The translations under genes and the position numbers were made by a program. A DNA stretch of 39,800 bases from Acetobacteraceae bacterium. Its GTDB lineage: Bacteria; Pseudomonadota; Alphaproteobacteria; Acetobacterales; Acetobacteraceae. Location: positions 1-39,800 of the forward strand of contig JARLIM010000010.1 of NCBI GenBank assembly GCA_031291725.1, written 5' to 3'. The notes beneath the pieces are model-generated. The model was not told where the DNA came from and searched no databases. It worked only from the letters and a program-made list of their open reading frames with translations. This document shows, one piece after another, positions 18,413-28,774 of the stretch. The number at the start of each line of letters is the position of its first letter. Position 1 is the stretch's first letter.

Positions 18413-18452
18413 CTCAGCCTCCTTCAGCCTGTTTGAGGGGCGCGCGCTTTTC

Positions 18453-18550
18453 GGTCAGGCGGGCGAAGCGTCGCGATCCATCGCAGTCGCAGAGCGCGCC
18501 CTTCGCCCTCGATGGATTGCGACGGCGTCTGTCGACGCCTCGCCATGACG
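18453..18550. repeat. Palindromic intergenic repeat, copy 2 (degenerate)
   Basis: It carries GCGATCCATCGCA and, about 35 bases on, CGATGGATTGCGA, and ends CGCCATGACG. The left terminus is poorly conserved. It occupies most of the gap between the DUF269 gene and fdxB inside the nif operon. Confidence 0.7.
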
Positions 18551-18558
18551 GGACAGGA

Positions 18559-19026
18559 CTAGCCCCGCGCCAGTTCAGGATGCGCCTCGATCATCGTCAC
18601 CGCCGCGTTGACCGCCTTGCCGCCCTCCTCGGCGAGTTTGGTCAGGGTTTCGAAGCCATAGCGGTGCACGTCACGCAGGGTTCTGGCCAACACGACCAGA
18701 TGGCCGGAGATCAGCACCACGCGGCCGAAGCCCTCATGGCTCATCTTCATCATCGGGCTGGCCATCACCCCAGCCGCGCGCTCGATGGCCAGCCCCACCG
18801 CCTGATAGAAATGCTCCACCCGGCTCAGCGTGTCCGGGTCGGGATCGCCGATGATCGGGATGGTGCGGCGTTCTTCCTTGCTGACGATGTATTCGCGCAG
18901 CAGCCAGGCATCGGATTTCGCCTCCCACGCGCCATAGGCGTCTTCGGCGCGGATGCGGCCGACGAGGCATTGCAGGAAGGGGGTTTGCAGGGCTTCGGTA
19001 TCGAGGTCGAGCGTGGTGGCAGACAT
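18559..19026 (-). CDS. NifX-associated nitrogen fixation protein (DUF269)
   Basis: 155 residues of the DUF269 family, found almost only in nif clusters next to nifX. Characteristic segments are [19 protein letters not shown] near residue 18 and [23 protein letters not shown] near 103. Its biochemical role is unknown; location with nifN, nifX and nifQ suggests a part in FeMo-co synthesis or storage. A GAGGAGG ribosome-binding site lies inside the end of nifX, so translation is coupled. Confidence 0.93.
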   Translation of the reverse strand: MSATTLDLDTEALQTPFLQCLVGRIRAEDAYGAWEAKSDAWLLREYIVSKEERRTIPIIGDPDPDTLSRVEHFYQAVGLAIERAAGVMASPMMKMSHEGFGRVVLISGHLVVLARTLRDVHRYGFETLTKLAEEGGKAVNAAVTMIEAHPELARG

Positions 19027-19031
19027 CGGGC

Positions 19032-19514
19032 TTAGTCCTCCTCGTCGAGATGGTGCATGGAGCGGACCTGGGTGCTGCCCATCGCCTTGCGCAGCCAGGG
19101 CGGCGGGTTGCCGGACATCATCGTCTGCACCTTGCGCAGAATGTCCGCGATGGGTTCGGGGGCCGCCAGCTTGACCGGGTGAATGCGCGCCCCCACCACC
19201 TTCGCCGCGGCCGGGCCGCCAATGGCGAGCACGAAGAGCAGGTTGCAGCCGGCAATCGCCGCCACTTTCGGGCCGATCTTGTCATCGCCGTCGGTCCTGT
19301 GGCTGCCGCTTTCCTCCGTCACGTCATCGAAGCTGACCGCCGCGACGAAATGCGTCGCAGCCGGGGTGACGTCATAGACGGCAAAGCGTTTGGCCGAGCC
19401 GAAATGCGCGTTGAGCGATTTCATGTCTTGCGTGGCGATGGCGATGCGCAGGCGCGGCGCTTCGGTCATCGGTTCGTCATTCTCAATGAGTCGCAGCGAC
19501 AGCGTGGCCATCAT
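19032..19514 (-). CDS. nifX: FeMo-cofactor carrier NifX
   Basis: 160 residues. NifX binds NifB-co and the VK-cluster and passes them between NifB and NifEN. The family core is visible: [28 protein letters not shown] near residue 22, and the [21 protein letters not shown] region near 112. The start at 19514 has a GAGGAGG ribosome-binding site and overlaps the end of nifN by 32 bases; an adjacent ATG at 19511 is equally possible. Confidence 0.94.
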   Translation of the reverse strand: MMATLSLRLIENDEPMTEAPRLRIAIATQDMKSLNAHFGSAKRFAVYDVTPAATHFVAAVSFDDVTEESGSHRTDGDDKIGPKVAAIAGCNLLFVLAIGGPAAAKVVGARIHPVKLAAPEPIADILRKVQTMMSGNPPPWLRKAMGSTQVRSMHHLDEED

Positions 19515-20865
19515 GGGCCTCCTCTCCAGGGATGCGGGCGAAGTCTTCCGGGTGGTGATGCGGCAGATTGGCCAGCACGATGTTGGCCACGTCGAAAATG
19601 AAATCCCGCGTGCCGCGATAGCCGACGAGGCGGCGATGCGCGGTGCCGAGGCGGTCGAAGATCGGGAAGCCGACGCGCAGATGCGGCAATCCCAGTCGTT
19701 CCGCCGCCTGGCGTCCGTGGCTGTTGGTGACGAGCAATTCAGCCCCCGCCGCCGCCGCCAGATCCTCGAAATCCGACAAATCGCCCACCACCACCTGCGC
19801 GGCGGGCACGCGGGCCAGCAGCGGAGACTGCGAGGTGGACGACACCGCCGTGACGATCTCCGCCCCCATGCCGCCGAAGACCATCGACAGGCCGTAGAGC
19901 TGATCAGGGTCAGCCGCTATGGCGACGCGGCGGCCACCGAAATGGAAATGCCCGTCCAGCATCGCATCGACCAACTGGCTGCGCTGTCGGCGCAGGCGGG
20001 CGGGGGCGGGGCGGCCGGAGAGGGCGATGAGCAGCGAGATCAGCCGGTCGTTTGGCTCAAGCCCGGTCAGCGTTGGGAATAATGTGCCGGCCACGCCGAA
20101 GCGGTCGCGCAGGATTTCGGCGGGGCGGCGCATGTGTTCGCCGATGGCGATGGTGTGCAAGGCCCGGCTCATCCCGGCCACTTGCTGCACGGTGGTGCCG
20201 CCGAAGGTGGTGGCGGTATAGGCATCCGGCACCACGCCATCGAGCGAGCCGGAGATATCCGGCAGCACCACCACGCCAAGGCCGAAGCTTTCGATCAACT
20301 CGACAAGCTCCTCGATATCGGCCGGCGTCTGATTCACTCCGGGGAGGAGGTTGACGAAGGGGCTGGCCGCCGCCGCGCCCTCGGCCGGTTCCACCAACGC
20401 CTCCACAATCGCCGCCGTCGCCTTCGACCAGCCATCCTCCATCGCGCCGTCATAATCCGGCGCGGAGGCGTAGACGATTTTCACGCCTTGTAACTCGGGC
20501 CGTGCGGCGACGATCAGCTTCAGCGCGCCGACGATATCCTCGCCACGGGTTTCAACCAAAGCGGTGGAGGCGATGCCGATGAAGCTGGGTTTCATCCGCT
20601 TGGTCAGATTGAGCAGCGCCTCTTCCAGATTGGACGGGCCGCCGAGGATGGTGGCGATTTCGTCCATCGCCGTGGTCTGCATCGGAATCGCCTCCTTGAA
20701 ATGCCGCACCGCCAAGGTAAGCGCGAAGGAGGTGCAGCCCTGGCTGCCATGCAGCAGCGGCACCGATCCGGCCATGCCGAGATAGGCGAGCGAAGCGCCC
20801 AGCGGGGCGGAGGATTTCAGCGGGTTGGAGGACAGCGCCTTACGGCCATGCATGATCTCAGCCAT
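19483..20865 (-). CDS. nifN: Nitrogenase iron-molybdenum cofactor biosynthesis protein NifN
   Basis: 460 residues from the ATG at 20865, preferred because GGAG lies eight bases upstream; a GTG at 20874 overlapping the nifE stop is the alternative. NifN is the beta-like subunit of the NifEN scaffold on which the Mo-Fe cofactor precursor is completed. It resembles NifK. The cluster-ligand region LLHGSQGCTSFALT lies near residue 42 and the conserved VGFPIFDRLG near 400. The C-terminal His-rich HHHPEDF segment is a minor oddity. It is coupled to nifE and nifX. Confidence 0.95.
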   Translation of the reverse strand: MAEIMHGRKALSSNPLKSSAPLGASLAYLGMAGSVPLLHGSQGCTSFALTLAVRHFKEAIPMQTTAMDEIATILGGPSNLEEALLNLTKRMKPSFIGIASTALVETRGEDIVGALKLIVAARPELQGVKIVYASAPDYDGAMEDGWSKATAAIVEALVEPAEGAAAASPFVNLLPGVNQTPADIEELVELIESFGLGVVVLPDISGSLDGVVPDAYTATTFGGTTVQQVAGMSRALHTIAIGEHMRRPAEILRDRFGVAGTLFPTLTGLEPNDRLISLLIALSGRPAPARLRRQRSQLVDAMLDGHFHFGGRRVAIAADPDQLYGLSMVFGGMGAEIVTAVSSTSQSPLLARVPAAQVVVGDLSDFEDLAAAAGAELLVTNSHGRQAAERLGLPHLRVGFPIFDRLGTAHRRLVGYRGTRDFIFDVANIVLANLPHHHPEDFARIPGEEAHDGHAVAATH

Positions 20866-20870
20866 CGGCG

Positions 20871-22286
20871 TCACTCCGCTGCCAGGGAGAGGGAGGGCGC
20901 GTCATCCCACGGCGCGGGACGGCGCAAATCCGACCAGACCGGGTTGGAGATCGCGCGATCCAGCGCGTGGACGAGATCGACCATGCCGTCATAGCCGGCA
21001 TAGGCGTTGTGGCGTTCCTGGTTGATGTCCAGCCAGGGCGTGCGGGCCTTGAGTGCCACGAACTGCGTGCGACCGCCGGAGAGCATGATGTCCGCATCGC
21101 CACGCTTGAGGGTGGCATACATCTCGCGCGGCGGAATGCTGTCCACCATGTGCGCATCACCGCCCATCAGTTCCTTGATCTTGAGCTTGTCGTTGTCGGT
21201 GGATTTGCGCACCGAGGTGGAGACGATCTCCATCCCGATCTCCTGCAACGCTGAGACCACCGACCAGGATTTCACGCCGCCAGTGTAGAGCAGCACCCGC
21301 TTGCCCCGCAGCCGCGCGCGATACGGCGCAATCCGCGCCCAGGCCCGCGCCTCTTCGGCTGCGATCAAGGCCTCGGTGCGCGCGATCAGGCCGGCATCGG
21401 TGCCGGTGCCGACCAGCAATGTCGCCAATTGGCGCAGTGCCTCGGAGGTGTCGGAAATGCCGTAGAACGAGCCTTCGAAATACGGAATGCCGTAGCGTTC
21501 CTGCATCTTGCGGGCGACGTTGATCAGCGCGGTGGAGCACACCATCATATTCACCTGTGCGCGATGCGACGAGGCGACGAGGTGATAGCGGGCGTCGCCG
21601 GTGATGCTGGCGTGCAGGTTGATACCGAGCGCATCCAGCAGCGGCTTGATCTGCCACAGTTCGCCCGAGAGATTATATTCGCCGAGAATGTTGACGCTGT
21701 TGGGCGCCATCGCCCCCGGCTCATGCGTGCCGATCACATGGTCGAGCAGCGCCTCGCCAGCGAGCTTGTTGCCGAGATTCTTCGAGCCGACAAAGCCCGG
21801 TGCGTTGACCGGAATGCACGGGGTGCCGAGCTTCTCGCTGGCATGGCGGCAGACGGCATCGATATCGTCGCCGATCAGTGCCGGCACGCAGGTGGCGTAG
21901 ACGAACACGGCGGGCGGGTTGTGTTTGCTGATCGCTTCCTTGATGGCGCGATACAGACGCTTCTCACCCGAACCCATGACGATATCCATCTCCGTCATGT
22001 CGGTGGTGAAGCCGGAGCGATACAGCATCGGGCCGGAGGAGGAGGCATGGCGGTTGTCCCAGCCATTGCCCTCGCAGGCGAGCGGGCCGTGCACGAGATG
22101 GACCACATCCGTGATCGGCTGCAGCGCGATCTTCGCCCCGTCAAACGCGCAGCCACCCGCAGCGGCACCGGGCGTGAGCGGCTTGGAGCATCCCTTCTTG
22201 CGCGCCTTCTCCTCCTTGGCGACATTCTTGTCGCAGCCGGGTTCGTTGAAGATGTCGGCAATCCTGGTGTGCAGATTCTGGCCCAT
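20871..22286 (-). CDS. nifE: Nitrogenase iron-molybdenum cofactor biosynthesis protein NifE
   Basis: 471 residues, normal length. NifE is the alpha-like subunit of the NifEN scaffold. Features are the N-terminal CxxC-type cysteines (GCDKN, KKGCSKP), GGCAFDGAKIALQPITD near residue 44, GPLACEGNGWDNR near 67, and ATCVPALIGDD near 131. A GAGGGGAAG ribosome-binding site precedes the ATG. A 104-bp palindromic repeat separates it from nifK, the only large gap in the nifHDK-EN part of the operon apart from nifH-nifD. Confidence 0.96.
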   Translation of the reverse strand: MGQNLHTRIADIFNEPGCDKNVAKEEKARKKGCSKPLTPGAAAGGCAFDGAKIALQPITDVVHLVHGPLACEGNGWDNRHASSSGPMLYRSGFTTDMTEMDIVMGSGEKRLYRAIKEAISKHNPPAVFVYATCVPALIGDDIDAVCRHASEKLGTPCIPVNAPGFVGSKNLGNKLAGEALLDHVIGTHEPGAMAPNSVNILGEYNLSGELWQIKPLLDALGINLHASITGDARYHLVASSHRAQVNMMVCSTALINVARKMQERYGIPYFEGSFYGISDTSEALRQLATLLVGTGTDAGLIARTEALIAAEEARAWARIAPYRARLRGKRVLLYTGGVKSWSVVSALQEIGMEIVSTSVRKSTDNDKLKIKELMGGDAHMVDSIPPREMYATLKRGDADIMLSGGRTQFVALKARTPWLDINQERHNAYAGYDGMVDLVHALDRAISNPVWSDLRRPAPWDDAPSLSLAAE

Positions 22287-22309
22287 AGCGCACTTCCCCT
22301 CACCAATCG

Positions 22310-22413
22310 CGTCATTGCGAGGGGGCGGAGCCGACGTGGCAATCCAGGAAGTCGTAGGGCGGTGCCTGTGATTCCTGGATTGCCACGACCGCTGACGCGG
22401 TCTCGCAATGACG
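22310..22413. repeat. Palindromic intergenic repeat, copy 3 (best conserved)
   Basis: Perfect 12-bp terminal inverted repeats CGTCATTGCGAG and CTCGCAATGACG enclose a second perfect inverted repeat (GTGGCAATCCAGGAA and TTCCTGGATTGCCAC). The transcript would fold into a long stem. It sits in the nifK-nifE gap. Confidence 0.93.
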
Positions 22414-22422
22414 GATAAGGAC

Positions 22423-23961
22423 TTAACGCGTCAGATCGAACGAATAGTCCGTCACACCCGGCTCGATGGTGTCGGTGTCGAGCGTGTCGAAGATCTTGTC
22501 GAGCAGCGTCACCAGCACGCGCAGGCCGCCCTGATAGCCCCAGACCGGGAAGCGGTGATGGTGATGGCGGTCGAAGATCGGGAACATCAGCCGGATCAGC
22601 GGCGTGTTGGTGTCGCGTTCCAGATATTTGCCATACGAGTTGCCGATCAGCAGATCGACCTTCTCGGTGGCGAGCAATGAGCGCATGTGCCAGAGATCCT
22701 TGCCGCCCCAGGCATGGCAATCCGCCCCGAAAGCCGAGGTTGCGAACAAGGCGCGCATCTTCTCTTCCCACGCCTTGTTGCCGTTGGTGGCCAGGCAATG
22801 CTTCGGCTCGCCGCCGGTCTCCAGAATGAAGCGCGCCATGCCATAGACGAAATCGGGGTCGCCATAGATCGCGTAGCTCTTGCCGTGCAGCCAGGATTGG
22901 CTGTCCGCCATCGCGTCGATCAGACGGCCGCGTTCCAGGCGCAGCGCTTCCGGGATCGCCTTGCCGGTGAGCTCGGAGACTTTCATCAGGAACGCATCCG
23001 TGCCGGCCACACCCATCGGATAATGGAACGCGGCCACGTCCTGGCCCTGCGCCTTGCAGTAATCGAGTGTCTTCTGCGCGCAGTAATCCTGCATCGACAG
23101 GGTGGCGCGGGCATTCAGCGCATGGGCTGCCGCCTCCAGCGTGGTGCCGCCATCATACATGCGGTATTCGCCATCGGACGGCGTGTCGAACTGATCGGCG
23201 ACGTCAGACAGGATGGTGAAGGTAACACCCATCATCTCCATCATCCGTTTGATTTCTCGGTTGTTGCCAACCGCGAAGCCGTCAAAGCCTGGGATGATGT
23301 TGATCGCAGCGTTGGGCACCCGCTCTTGACCCTTCCAGAAATGTTCCAGAATGCCTTTGATCATGTTGTCATAGCCGGTGACGTGGCTGCCGACGAAGGC
23401 GGGGGTGTGGGCGTAGGGAACGTGGAAATCCTGCGGCACCGAGCCCTTCAGTCGGGCGGTTTCGATGAAGGCCTGCAAATCGTCACCGATGACTTCGGCC
23501 ATGCAGGTGGTGGAAACCGCAATCATCTTCGGGCTGTAGAGCGCATAGGTGTTGGCCAGGCCATCGACCATATTGTTCAGCCCGCCGAACACCGCGGCAT
23601 CTTCCGTCATCGACGAGGAGACCGCCGAGCACGGTTCCTTGAAATGGCGGGAGAGATGCGAGCGGTAATAGGCGACGCAGCCTTGGCTACCATGCACGAA
23701 GCTCATCGTCCGCTCGAAACCGGCGGCGGCGAACACCGCCCCCAACGGCTGGCAGGCCTTGGCCGGATTGACCGACAGATCCTGCCGGGCGAAGTTCTTC
23801 TCGCGGTATTCCCAGGATTTGGTCCAGTCGGCGACTTTCTGAACCTCCTCGGCGGGCGGCATGTTCTCGAAGGCGGCTTTCTTTCGGGCCAGCATCTCCT
23901 TGTATTCCGGCTCGCGGAACAGCGGGGCATGGTCGAGGATCTTGTCGGCGCTCTGTGGCAT
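22423..23961 (-). CDS. nifK: Nitrogenase molybdenum-iron protein beta chain
   Basis: 512 residues. NifK forms the MoFe protein with NifD and shares the P-cluster. The ligands are at the standard positions: Cys70 (AKACQPLG), Cys95 (GSQGCVAYY) and Cys153 ([12 protein letters not shown]). The length matches the Azospirillum/Rhizobium type. A GAGGAGG ribosome-binding site lies in the ten-base gap after nifD. It is transcribed with nifH and nifD. Confidence 0.98.
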   Translation of the reverse strand: MPQSADKILDHAPLFREPEYKEMLARKKAAFENMPPAEEVQKVADWTKSWEYREKNFARQDLSVNPAKACQPLGAVFAAAGFERTMSFVHGSQGCVAYYRSHLSRHFKEPCSAVSSSMTEDAAVFGGLNNMVDGLANTYALYSPKMIAVSTTCMAEVIGDDLQAFIETARLKGSVPQDFHVPYAHTPAFVGSHVTGYDNMIKGILEHFWKGQERVPNAAINIIPGFDGFAVGNNREIKRMMEMMGVTFTILSDVADQFDTPSDGEYRMYDGGTTLEAAAHALNARATLSMQDYCAQKTLDYCKAQGQDVAAFHYPMGVAGTDAFLMKVSELTGKAIPEALRLERGRLIDAMADSQSWLHGKSYAIYGDPDFVYGMARFILETGGEPKHCLATNGNKAWEEKMRALFATSAFGADCHAWGGKDLWHMRSLLATEKVDLLIGNSYGKYLERDTNTPLIRLMFPIFDRHHHHRFPVWGYQGGLRVLVTLLDKIFDTLDTDTIEPGVTDYSFDLTR

Positions 23962-23971
23962 GGGGGCCTCC

Positions 23972-25486
23972 TCAGGCGGCGGTTTCGGTGGGGGCGGCGG
24001 CGGTCAGCCAGGGTGCCTTGAACAAGGCCCAGACCGGGTTGTTGATCGCCAAATCCATGTCGCGGGCGAAAATCGCGAAGCCGTCATAGCCATGGTACGG
24101 GCCGGAATAATCCCAGCTATGCATCTGGCGGAACGGCACGCCCATCTTCTGAACCGGGTATTTCTCCTTGATGCCGGAGCCGACCAGATCGGGGCGGATG
24201 CCCTCGATGAAGCGTTCCAGCTCATAGCCGGTCACGTCGTCATAGATCAGCGTGCCGTCTTTGACGTAATGGCCGGTGCGTTGATAATCGTCGTTGTGGC
24301 CGAACTCGTAGCCGGTGCCGACGATCCGCATGCCCAGATCCTCATAGGCATTGATCACGTGACGCGGACGCAGCCCGCCGACATAGAGCATCACCGTCTT
24401 GCCTTCGAGGCGCGGACGGAACTTCGCCTTCACCGCGTCCACCAGCGGCGTGTATTTGGCGATCACCGCCTCGGCCTGCGCCTGAATGCTCTCATCGAAA
24501 AAGGCGGCGATCTTGCGCAAGGACGCTTCGATCTGGCTCGGGCCGAAGAAATTGTATTCCAGCCACGGCACGCCGTATTTTTCTTCCATGTGGCGGCAGA
24601 TGTAGTTCATCGACCGATAGCAATGGATGAGATTGAGCTTGGCCTTCGGCGCGTGTTCGATTTCCGACAGCGTGGCATCGCCCGACCAGTTGCCGACCAC
24701 CCGCAGGCCGATCTCTTCGAGCAGAATGCGCGAGGCCCAGGCGTCACCGCCGATATTGTAATCGCCGATCACGTTGACGTCGTATTGGCCCGCCTCGAAC
24801 GCGATGTCCTTCTTGTCGAACACCCAATCCCGGATCGCATCATTGGCGATGTGATGGCCGAGGGATTGCGAGACGCCACGGAAGCCCTCGCAGCGCACCG
24901 GCACGATAGTCTTGCCGATGTCCTTGGTCTTCTTCTTCGACACCGCCTCGATGTCGTCGCCGATCAGGCCGATCGGGCATTCCGACTGGATCGAGATGCC
25001 CTTGGCCAGCGGGAACAGGCCGTCGATCTCGTCGATGATGCGTTCGAGCTTCTTGTCGCCGCCGAAGACAATGTCACGCTCCTGGAAATCGGAGGTGAAC
25101 TGCATCGTCACGAACGTATCCACGCCGGTGGCGCCGATATAGTAGTTGCGGCGTTGCGACCAGGAATACTGCCCGCAGCCCACCGGGCCGTGGCTGATAT
25201 GCACCATGTCCTTCACCGGCCCCCACACCACGCCCTTCGAGCCGGCATAGGCACAACCGCGAATGGTCATCACGCCGGGGATGGATTTGATGTTGGACTT
25301 CACCGCGCATTCGGTGCCGCCGCCATCTTCCCCCGCAGCCGCATCGGCCTCGGCGGTGTCGAGGGCGGTGGCCACGCCGAGATGCTTCTGGCGGCGCTTT
25401 TTGAACTTGTCCGGATAGGCCTCCAGCACTTCGGCAATGAGGCGCTGGTGGAACTCGGAGTCGTTGGAATAATCGTCGAGGCTCAT
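23972..25486 (-). CDS. nifD: Nitrogenase molybdenum-iron protein alpha chain
   Basis: 504 residues from the ATG at 25486, which has a TGAGGAG ribosome-binding site; the frame continues upstream to 25612 without support. NifD carries FeMo-co. P-cluster cysteines are Cys78 (RGCAYAGSK), Cys104 (GPVGCGQYS) and Cys170 ([11 protein letters not shown]). FeMo-co ligands are Cys289 (LIHCYRSMN) and His456 (MHSWDYSG). Active-site Gln207 and His211 lie in GVSQSLGHH. These residues identify a molybdenum rather than a vanadium or iron-only enzyme. Confidence 0.98.
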   Translation of the reverse strand: MSLDDYSNDSEFHQRLIAEVLEAYPDKFKKRRQKHLGVATALDTAEADAAAGEDGGGTECAVKSNIKSIPGVMTIRGCAYAGSKGVVWGPVKDMVHISHGPVGCGQYSWSQRRNYYIGATGVDTFVTMQFTSDFQERDIVFGGDKKLERIIDEIDGLFPLAKGISIQSECPIGLIGDDIEAVSKKKTKDIGKTIVPVRCEGFRGVSQSLGHHIANDAIRDWVFDKKDIAFEAGQYDVNVIGDYNIGGDAWASRILLEEIGLRVVGNWSGDATLSEIEHAPKAKLNLIHCYRSMNYICRHMEEKYGVPWLEYNFFGPSQIEASLRKIAAFFDESIQAQAEAVIAKYTPLVDAVKAKFRPRLEGKTVMLYVGGLRPRHVINAYEDLGMRIVGTGYEFGHNDDYQRTGHYVKDGTLIYDDVTGYELERFIEGIRPDLVGSGIKEKYPVQKMGVPFRQMHSWDYSGPYHGYDGFAIFARDMDLAINNPVWALFKAPWLTAAAPTETAA

Positions 25487-25550
25487 GCCCAGTCTCCTCA
25501 TGCTCGAAGGGAGCGGCGGCCGGCGCACCCGGCCGCGCCCGATGGTGCGG

Positions 25551-26540
<990 letters not shown>

Positions 26541-26592
26541 TTATTTCAGTTCATTACAATGATTTTCAGCTTATGCCAGGCCCGACAATCCG

Positions 26593-26608
26593 TGTTGCCA
26601 ATCCGACA
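26593..26608. promoter_or_regulatory. NifA upstream activator site for nifH
   Basis: TGTTGCCAATCCGACA fits TGT-N10-ACA exactly. It lies about 70-80 bases upstream of the -24 element, the usual enhancer distance. The DNA between (26527-26580) is AT-rich, as expected for bending by IHF, although no clear IHF site was found. A 6-bp-armed palindrome ACACAT/ATGTGT follows at 26618-26634, at the end of the dioxygenase gene. Confidence 0.85.
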
Positions 26609-26625
26609 ATGGACATCACACATCG

Positions 26626-27516
26626 TCAATGTGTCTGCGCAACCGTCGGCCCGTCGCCCTCCAATGTCGTCCGCCGCAGATCGCGTATTTCGGTGGGATC
26701 GTAACGGCGGGCGCGGTGCATGGTGGTACGGTTGTCCCAGATCACCAGATCATGCGGCTGCCAGCGATGGGTGTAGACAAACGCCGCCTGTGTGGCGTGC
26801 TCGTTCAAATCGCGCAGCAATGCGCGGGCTTCCGGCACAGGCATGCCCTCAATGGCGCCCGCATGCGAGGACAGGAACAGCGACAGCCGCCCGGTGACGG
26901 GATGGCGGCGGATCAGCCTTTGGCGCACCGGGGCAAAGCGGATGCGTTCCTCATCGGTGAACTCGGTGAAGCCGAGCACGCCGCGCGAATAGATTTGGGT
27001 GTGTTCGCAGACCAGATCGTGCAGGCTGGCCCGCTCCTCCTCCGGCAGGACGTCATAGGCGGCGCGCATGTCGGCGAACTCGGTGTTGCCATCCCGCGCG
27101 GGCAGGATGCGGGCGGAGAGCATGGAGTATTTCGCCGGAATGGCTTTGAACGAACTGTCCGAATGCCACAGCAGATTGCCCAGGCCGAACAGCCGCGTCC
27201 GGTCATCGCGCGCCCGCAGCTTGCCATCGCGGTCGAGGTTGGAGATATCGTTCAACTCCATCCGCAACCGCCGATCCGCCCCTTGCGCCAGATCGCCGGT
27301 GGCTTGTTCAAGTGGGCCGAACAGACGGCCGAAGGCCACCTGTTGGTCGTCATCGATCGGTTGATTGCGGAAGACCAGCACGGCAAAGCGGTCCATTCCC
27401 GCCTCGATGACGGCAACATCCTCGGCAGATACCGGCTGGCGCAGGTCGATGCCGGACACCAGACCGACAAAATCGCTATGACGCGCCGGGTCGATCGGCG
27501 TGATGCTGACGCTCAT
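26626..27516 (-). CDS. TauD/TfdA-family Fe(II)/2-oxoglutarate dioxygenase
   Basis: 296 residues. Members hydroxylate substrates such as taurine, 2,4-D or alkylsulfates with 2-oxoglutarate and oxygen. The iron-binding H-x-D is in LLWHSDSSF near residue 117, the distal histidine in TTMHRARRYDP near 270, and the oxoglutarate-binding arginine in DLRRTTL. An AGGGAGAGACC ribosome-binding site precedes the ATG. The gene ends only 18 bases from the nifH enhancer and points the same way as nifH, so readthrough into nif is possible. The substrate cannot be told. The link with nif looks positional. Confidence 0.9.
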   Translation of the reverse strand: MSVSITPIDPARHSDFVGLVSGIDLRQPVSAEDVAVIEAGMDRFAVLVFRNQPIDDDQQVAFGRLFGPLEQATGDLAQGADRRLRMELNDISNLDRDGKLRARDDRTRLFGLGNLLWHSDSSFKAIPAKYSMLSARILPARDGNTEFADMRAAYDVLPEEERASLHDLVCEHTQIYSRGVLGFTEFTDEERIRFAPVRQRLIRRHPVTGRLSLFLSSHAGAIEGMPVPEARALLRDLNEHATQAAFVYTHRWQPHDLVIWDNRTTMHRARRYDPTEIRDLRRTTLEGDGPTVAQTH

Positions 27517-27573
27517 GGTCTCTCCCTTTGGCCTGTTTTGCTGGCCTTGCGGGAGAGCCTATATCGGGTTCCT

Positions 27574-27655
27574 CGTCATTGCGAGCGCGGCGAGGCAATC
27601 CATCAAGACACGCGGCGTTGAGTCGATGGAATGCTTCATTGCGCGCGCCATGACG
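27574..27655. repeat. Palindromic intergenic repeat, copy 4
   Basis: It starts CGTCATTGCGAG and has GGCAATCCATC answered by CGATGGAATGC. It ends CATTGCGCGCGCCATGACG, a degraded right terminus. It fills the gap between the NHL-repeat gene and the dioxygenase gene. Confidence 0.8.
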
Positions 27656-27676
27656 CAGACACAGGATGCCCGGACT

Positions 27677-28630
27677 TCACCCTTTCACACGCACGAATTT
27701 CTGCATCCGCCGCAGATGATCCGGGCGCGGCGTGTCGGGGAAGAGCTGCTGCCAATCATTGGCGATCACCTCGCCGACATAGAGATCGCCACGGGAATCC
27801 AGCGCCACCGAATGCGGGGCGACGAACGCGCCCGGCGCGGTGCCGGGCTTTTCCTGGCCGAGGCGGTTGAGCAGCGTGCCGTCATTGGCCAGAATCGACA
27901 GGCGCGGTCCCAGATTGGGGGTTGCACGATTGACCGCCAGATAGGGCCCAAGCTCCCCCACCAGCAGGCATGGGCAAGACCCTGGCGTGATCGCCAGACC
28001 GCAGGGGCGGTGCAGATTGTTGATCTGCCGAATATAGCGGCCCTCGCCATCGAAGACCTGAATGCGATGGCTTTCGCGGTCGGCGACATAGACCAGCCCA
28101 TCGGCATCGCAGCAGATATTATGCGGCAGGTTGAACTCGCCCGGCCCGGTGCCCGGCTTGCCCCAACTGAGCAGATGGCGGCCATCGGGGGCGTATTTGT
28201 GCACGCGGGCGTTCCAATAGCCGTCCGAGACATAGATGTCGCCCTGTGGTGAGAGGGCGGTGTGGGTGCAGCGGCAGAACGGCTCACCGCTCATGAATGC
28301 CGAAGGCCGACCGGGCACGCCGATCTGCAACAGCAAGGTGCCGTCCGGGCTGAATTTGCGCACCGTGTGGTCGCCATTATCGGTCAGATACAGGCTGTCA
28401 TCCGGCCCGATGCTGGCTCCATGCGCGTTGCTGAACACGCCATGGCCCCACGAGGTGAGGAAGCTGCCATGGCGGTCGAGCACCACCACCGGATGGGTGC
28501 CGCGATTGAACAGATAGACGCGATCTTTGGAATCCACCGCAATCCCGGCCACATCACCCAGCACCACATCTGCCGGAAGCTGCTCCCAGTTCGCGACAGG
28601 CTCGAAGAGAAAATCGTCGACAATGCTCAT
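27677..28630 (-). CDS. NHL-repeat beta-propeller protein
   Basis: 317 residues made of repeated NHL-type blades: GIAVDSKDRVYLFNRG, GASIGPDDSLYLTDNGDHTV, NICCDADGLVYVADRESHRIQVF and VALDSRGDLYVGEVI. This gives a six-bladed propeller as in peptidyl-alpha-hydroxyglycine amidating-lyase-like and SMP-30-like proteins. No signal peptide is seen. Function is not known; a lyase, lactonase or binding role are possible. It is upstream of the TauD-like gene on the same strand, separated by a palindromic repeat, so the two may be cotranscribed. Confidence 0.82.
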   Translation of the reverse strand: MSIVDDFLFEPVANWEQLPADVVLGDVAGIAVDSKDRVYLFNRGTHPVVVLDRHGSFLTSWGHGVFSNAHGASIGPDDSLYLTDNGDHTVRKFSPDGTLLLQIGVPGRPSAFMSGEPFCRCTHTALSPQGDIYVSDGYWNARVHKYAPDGRHLLSWGKPGTGPGEFNLPHNICCDADGLVYVADRESHRIQVFDGEGRYIRQINNLHRPCGLAITPGSCPCLLVGELGPYLAVNRATPNLGPRLSILANDGTLLNRLGQEKPGTAPGAFVAPHSVALDSRGDLYVGEVIANDWQQLFPDTPRPDHLRRMQKFVRVKG

Positions 28631-28686
28631 GACGCCCGCCCCGTTGTTGGTGGAGCAACTTAGGGCAATGCCCGTTCATGGGCAAA

Positions 28687-28718
28687 ATGGCGGATGACGG
28701 CTTTGCCGTTTCCGCCAT
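28687..28718. other. Hairpin in the divergent region before the GGT-like gene
   Basis: ATGGCGG-atg-ACGGC-ttt-GCCGT-tt-CCGCCAT forms a nearly continuous 12-bp stem. It lies between the divergent NHL-repeat and gamma-glutamyltransferase-like genes and could be an operator or an RNA structure. No matching known site. Confidence 0.5.
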
Positions 28719-28774
28719 ACGTTTCCGTCACACGTCATCGCCGCATTGGCTGACGACAGTCGGGAGAGCAGACC

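Noticed and set aside
20865..20874. GTG at 20874 as nifN start
   Set aside because: It gives an attractive overlap with the nifE stop but lacks a ribosome-binding site; the ATG at 20865 has GGAG at good distance. It stays an alternative.
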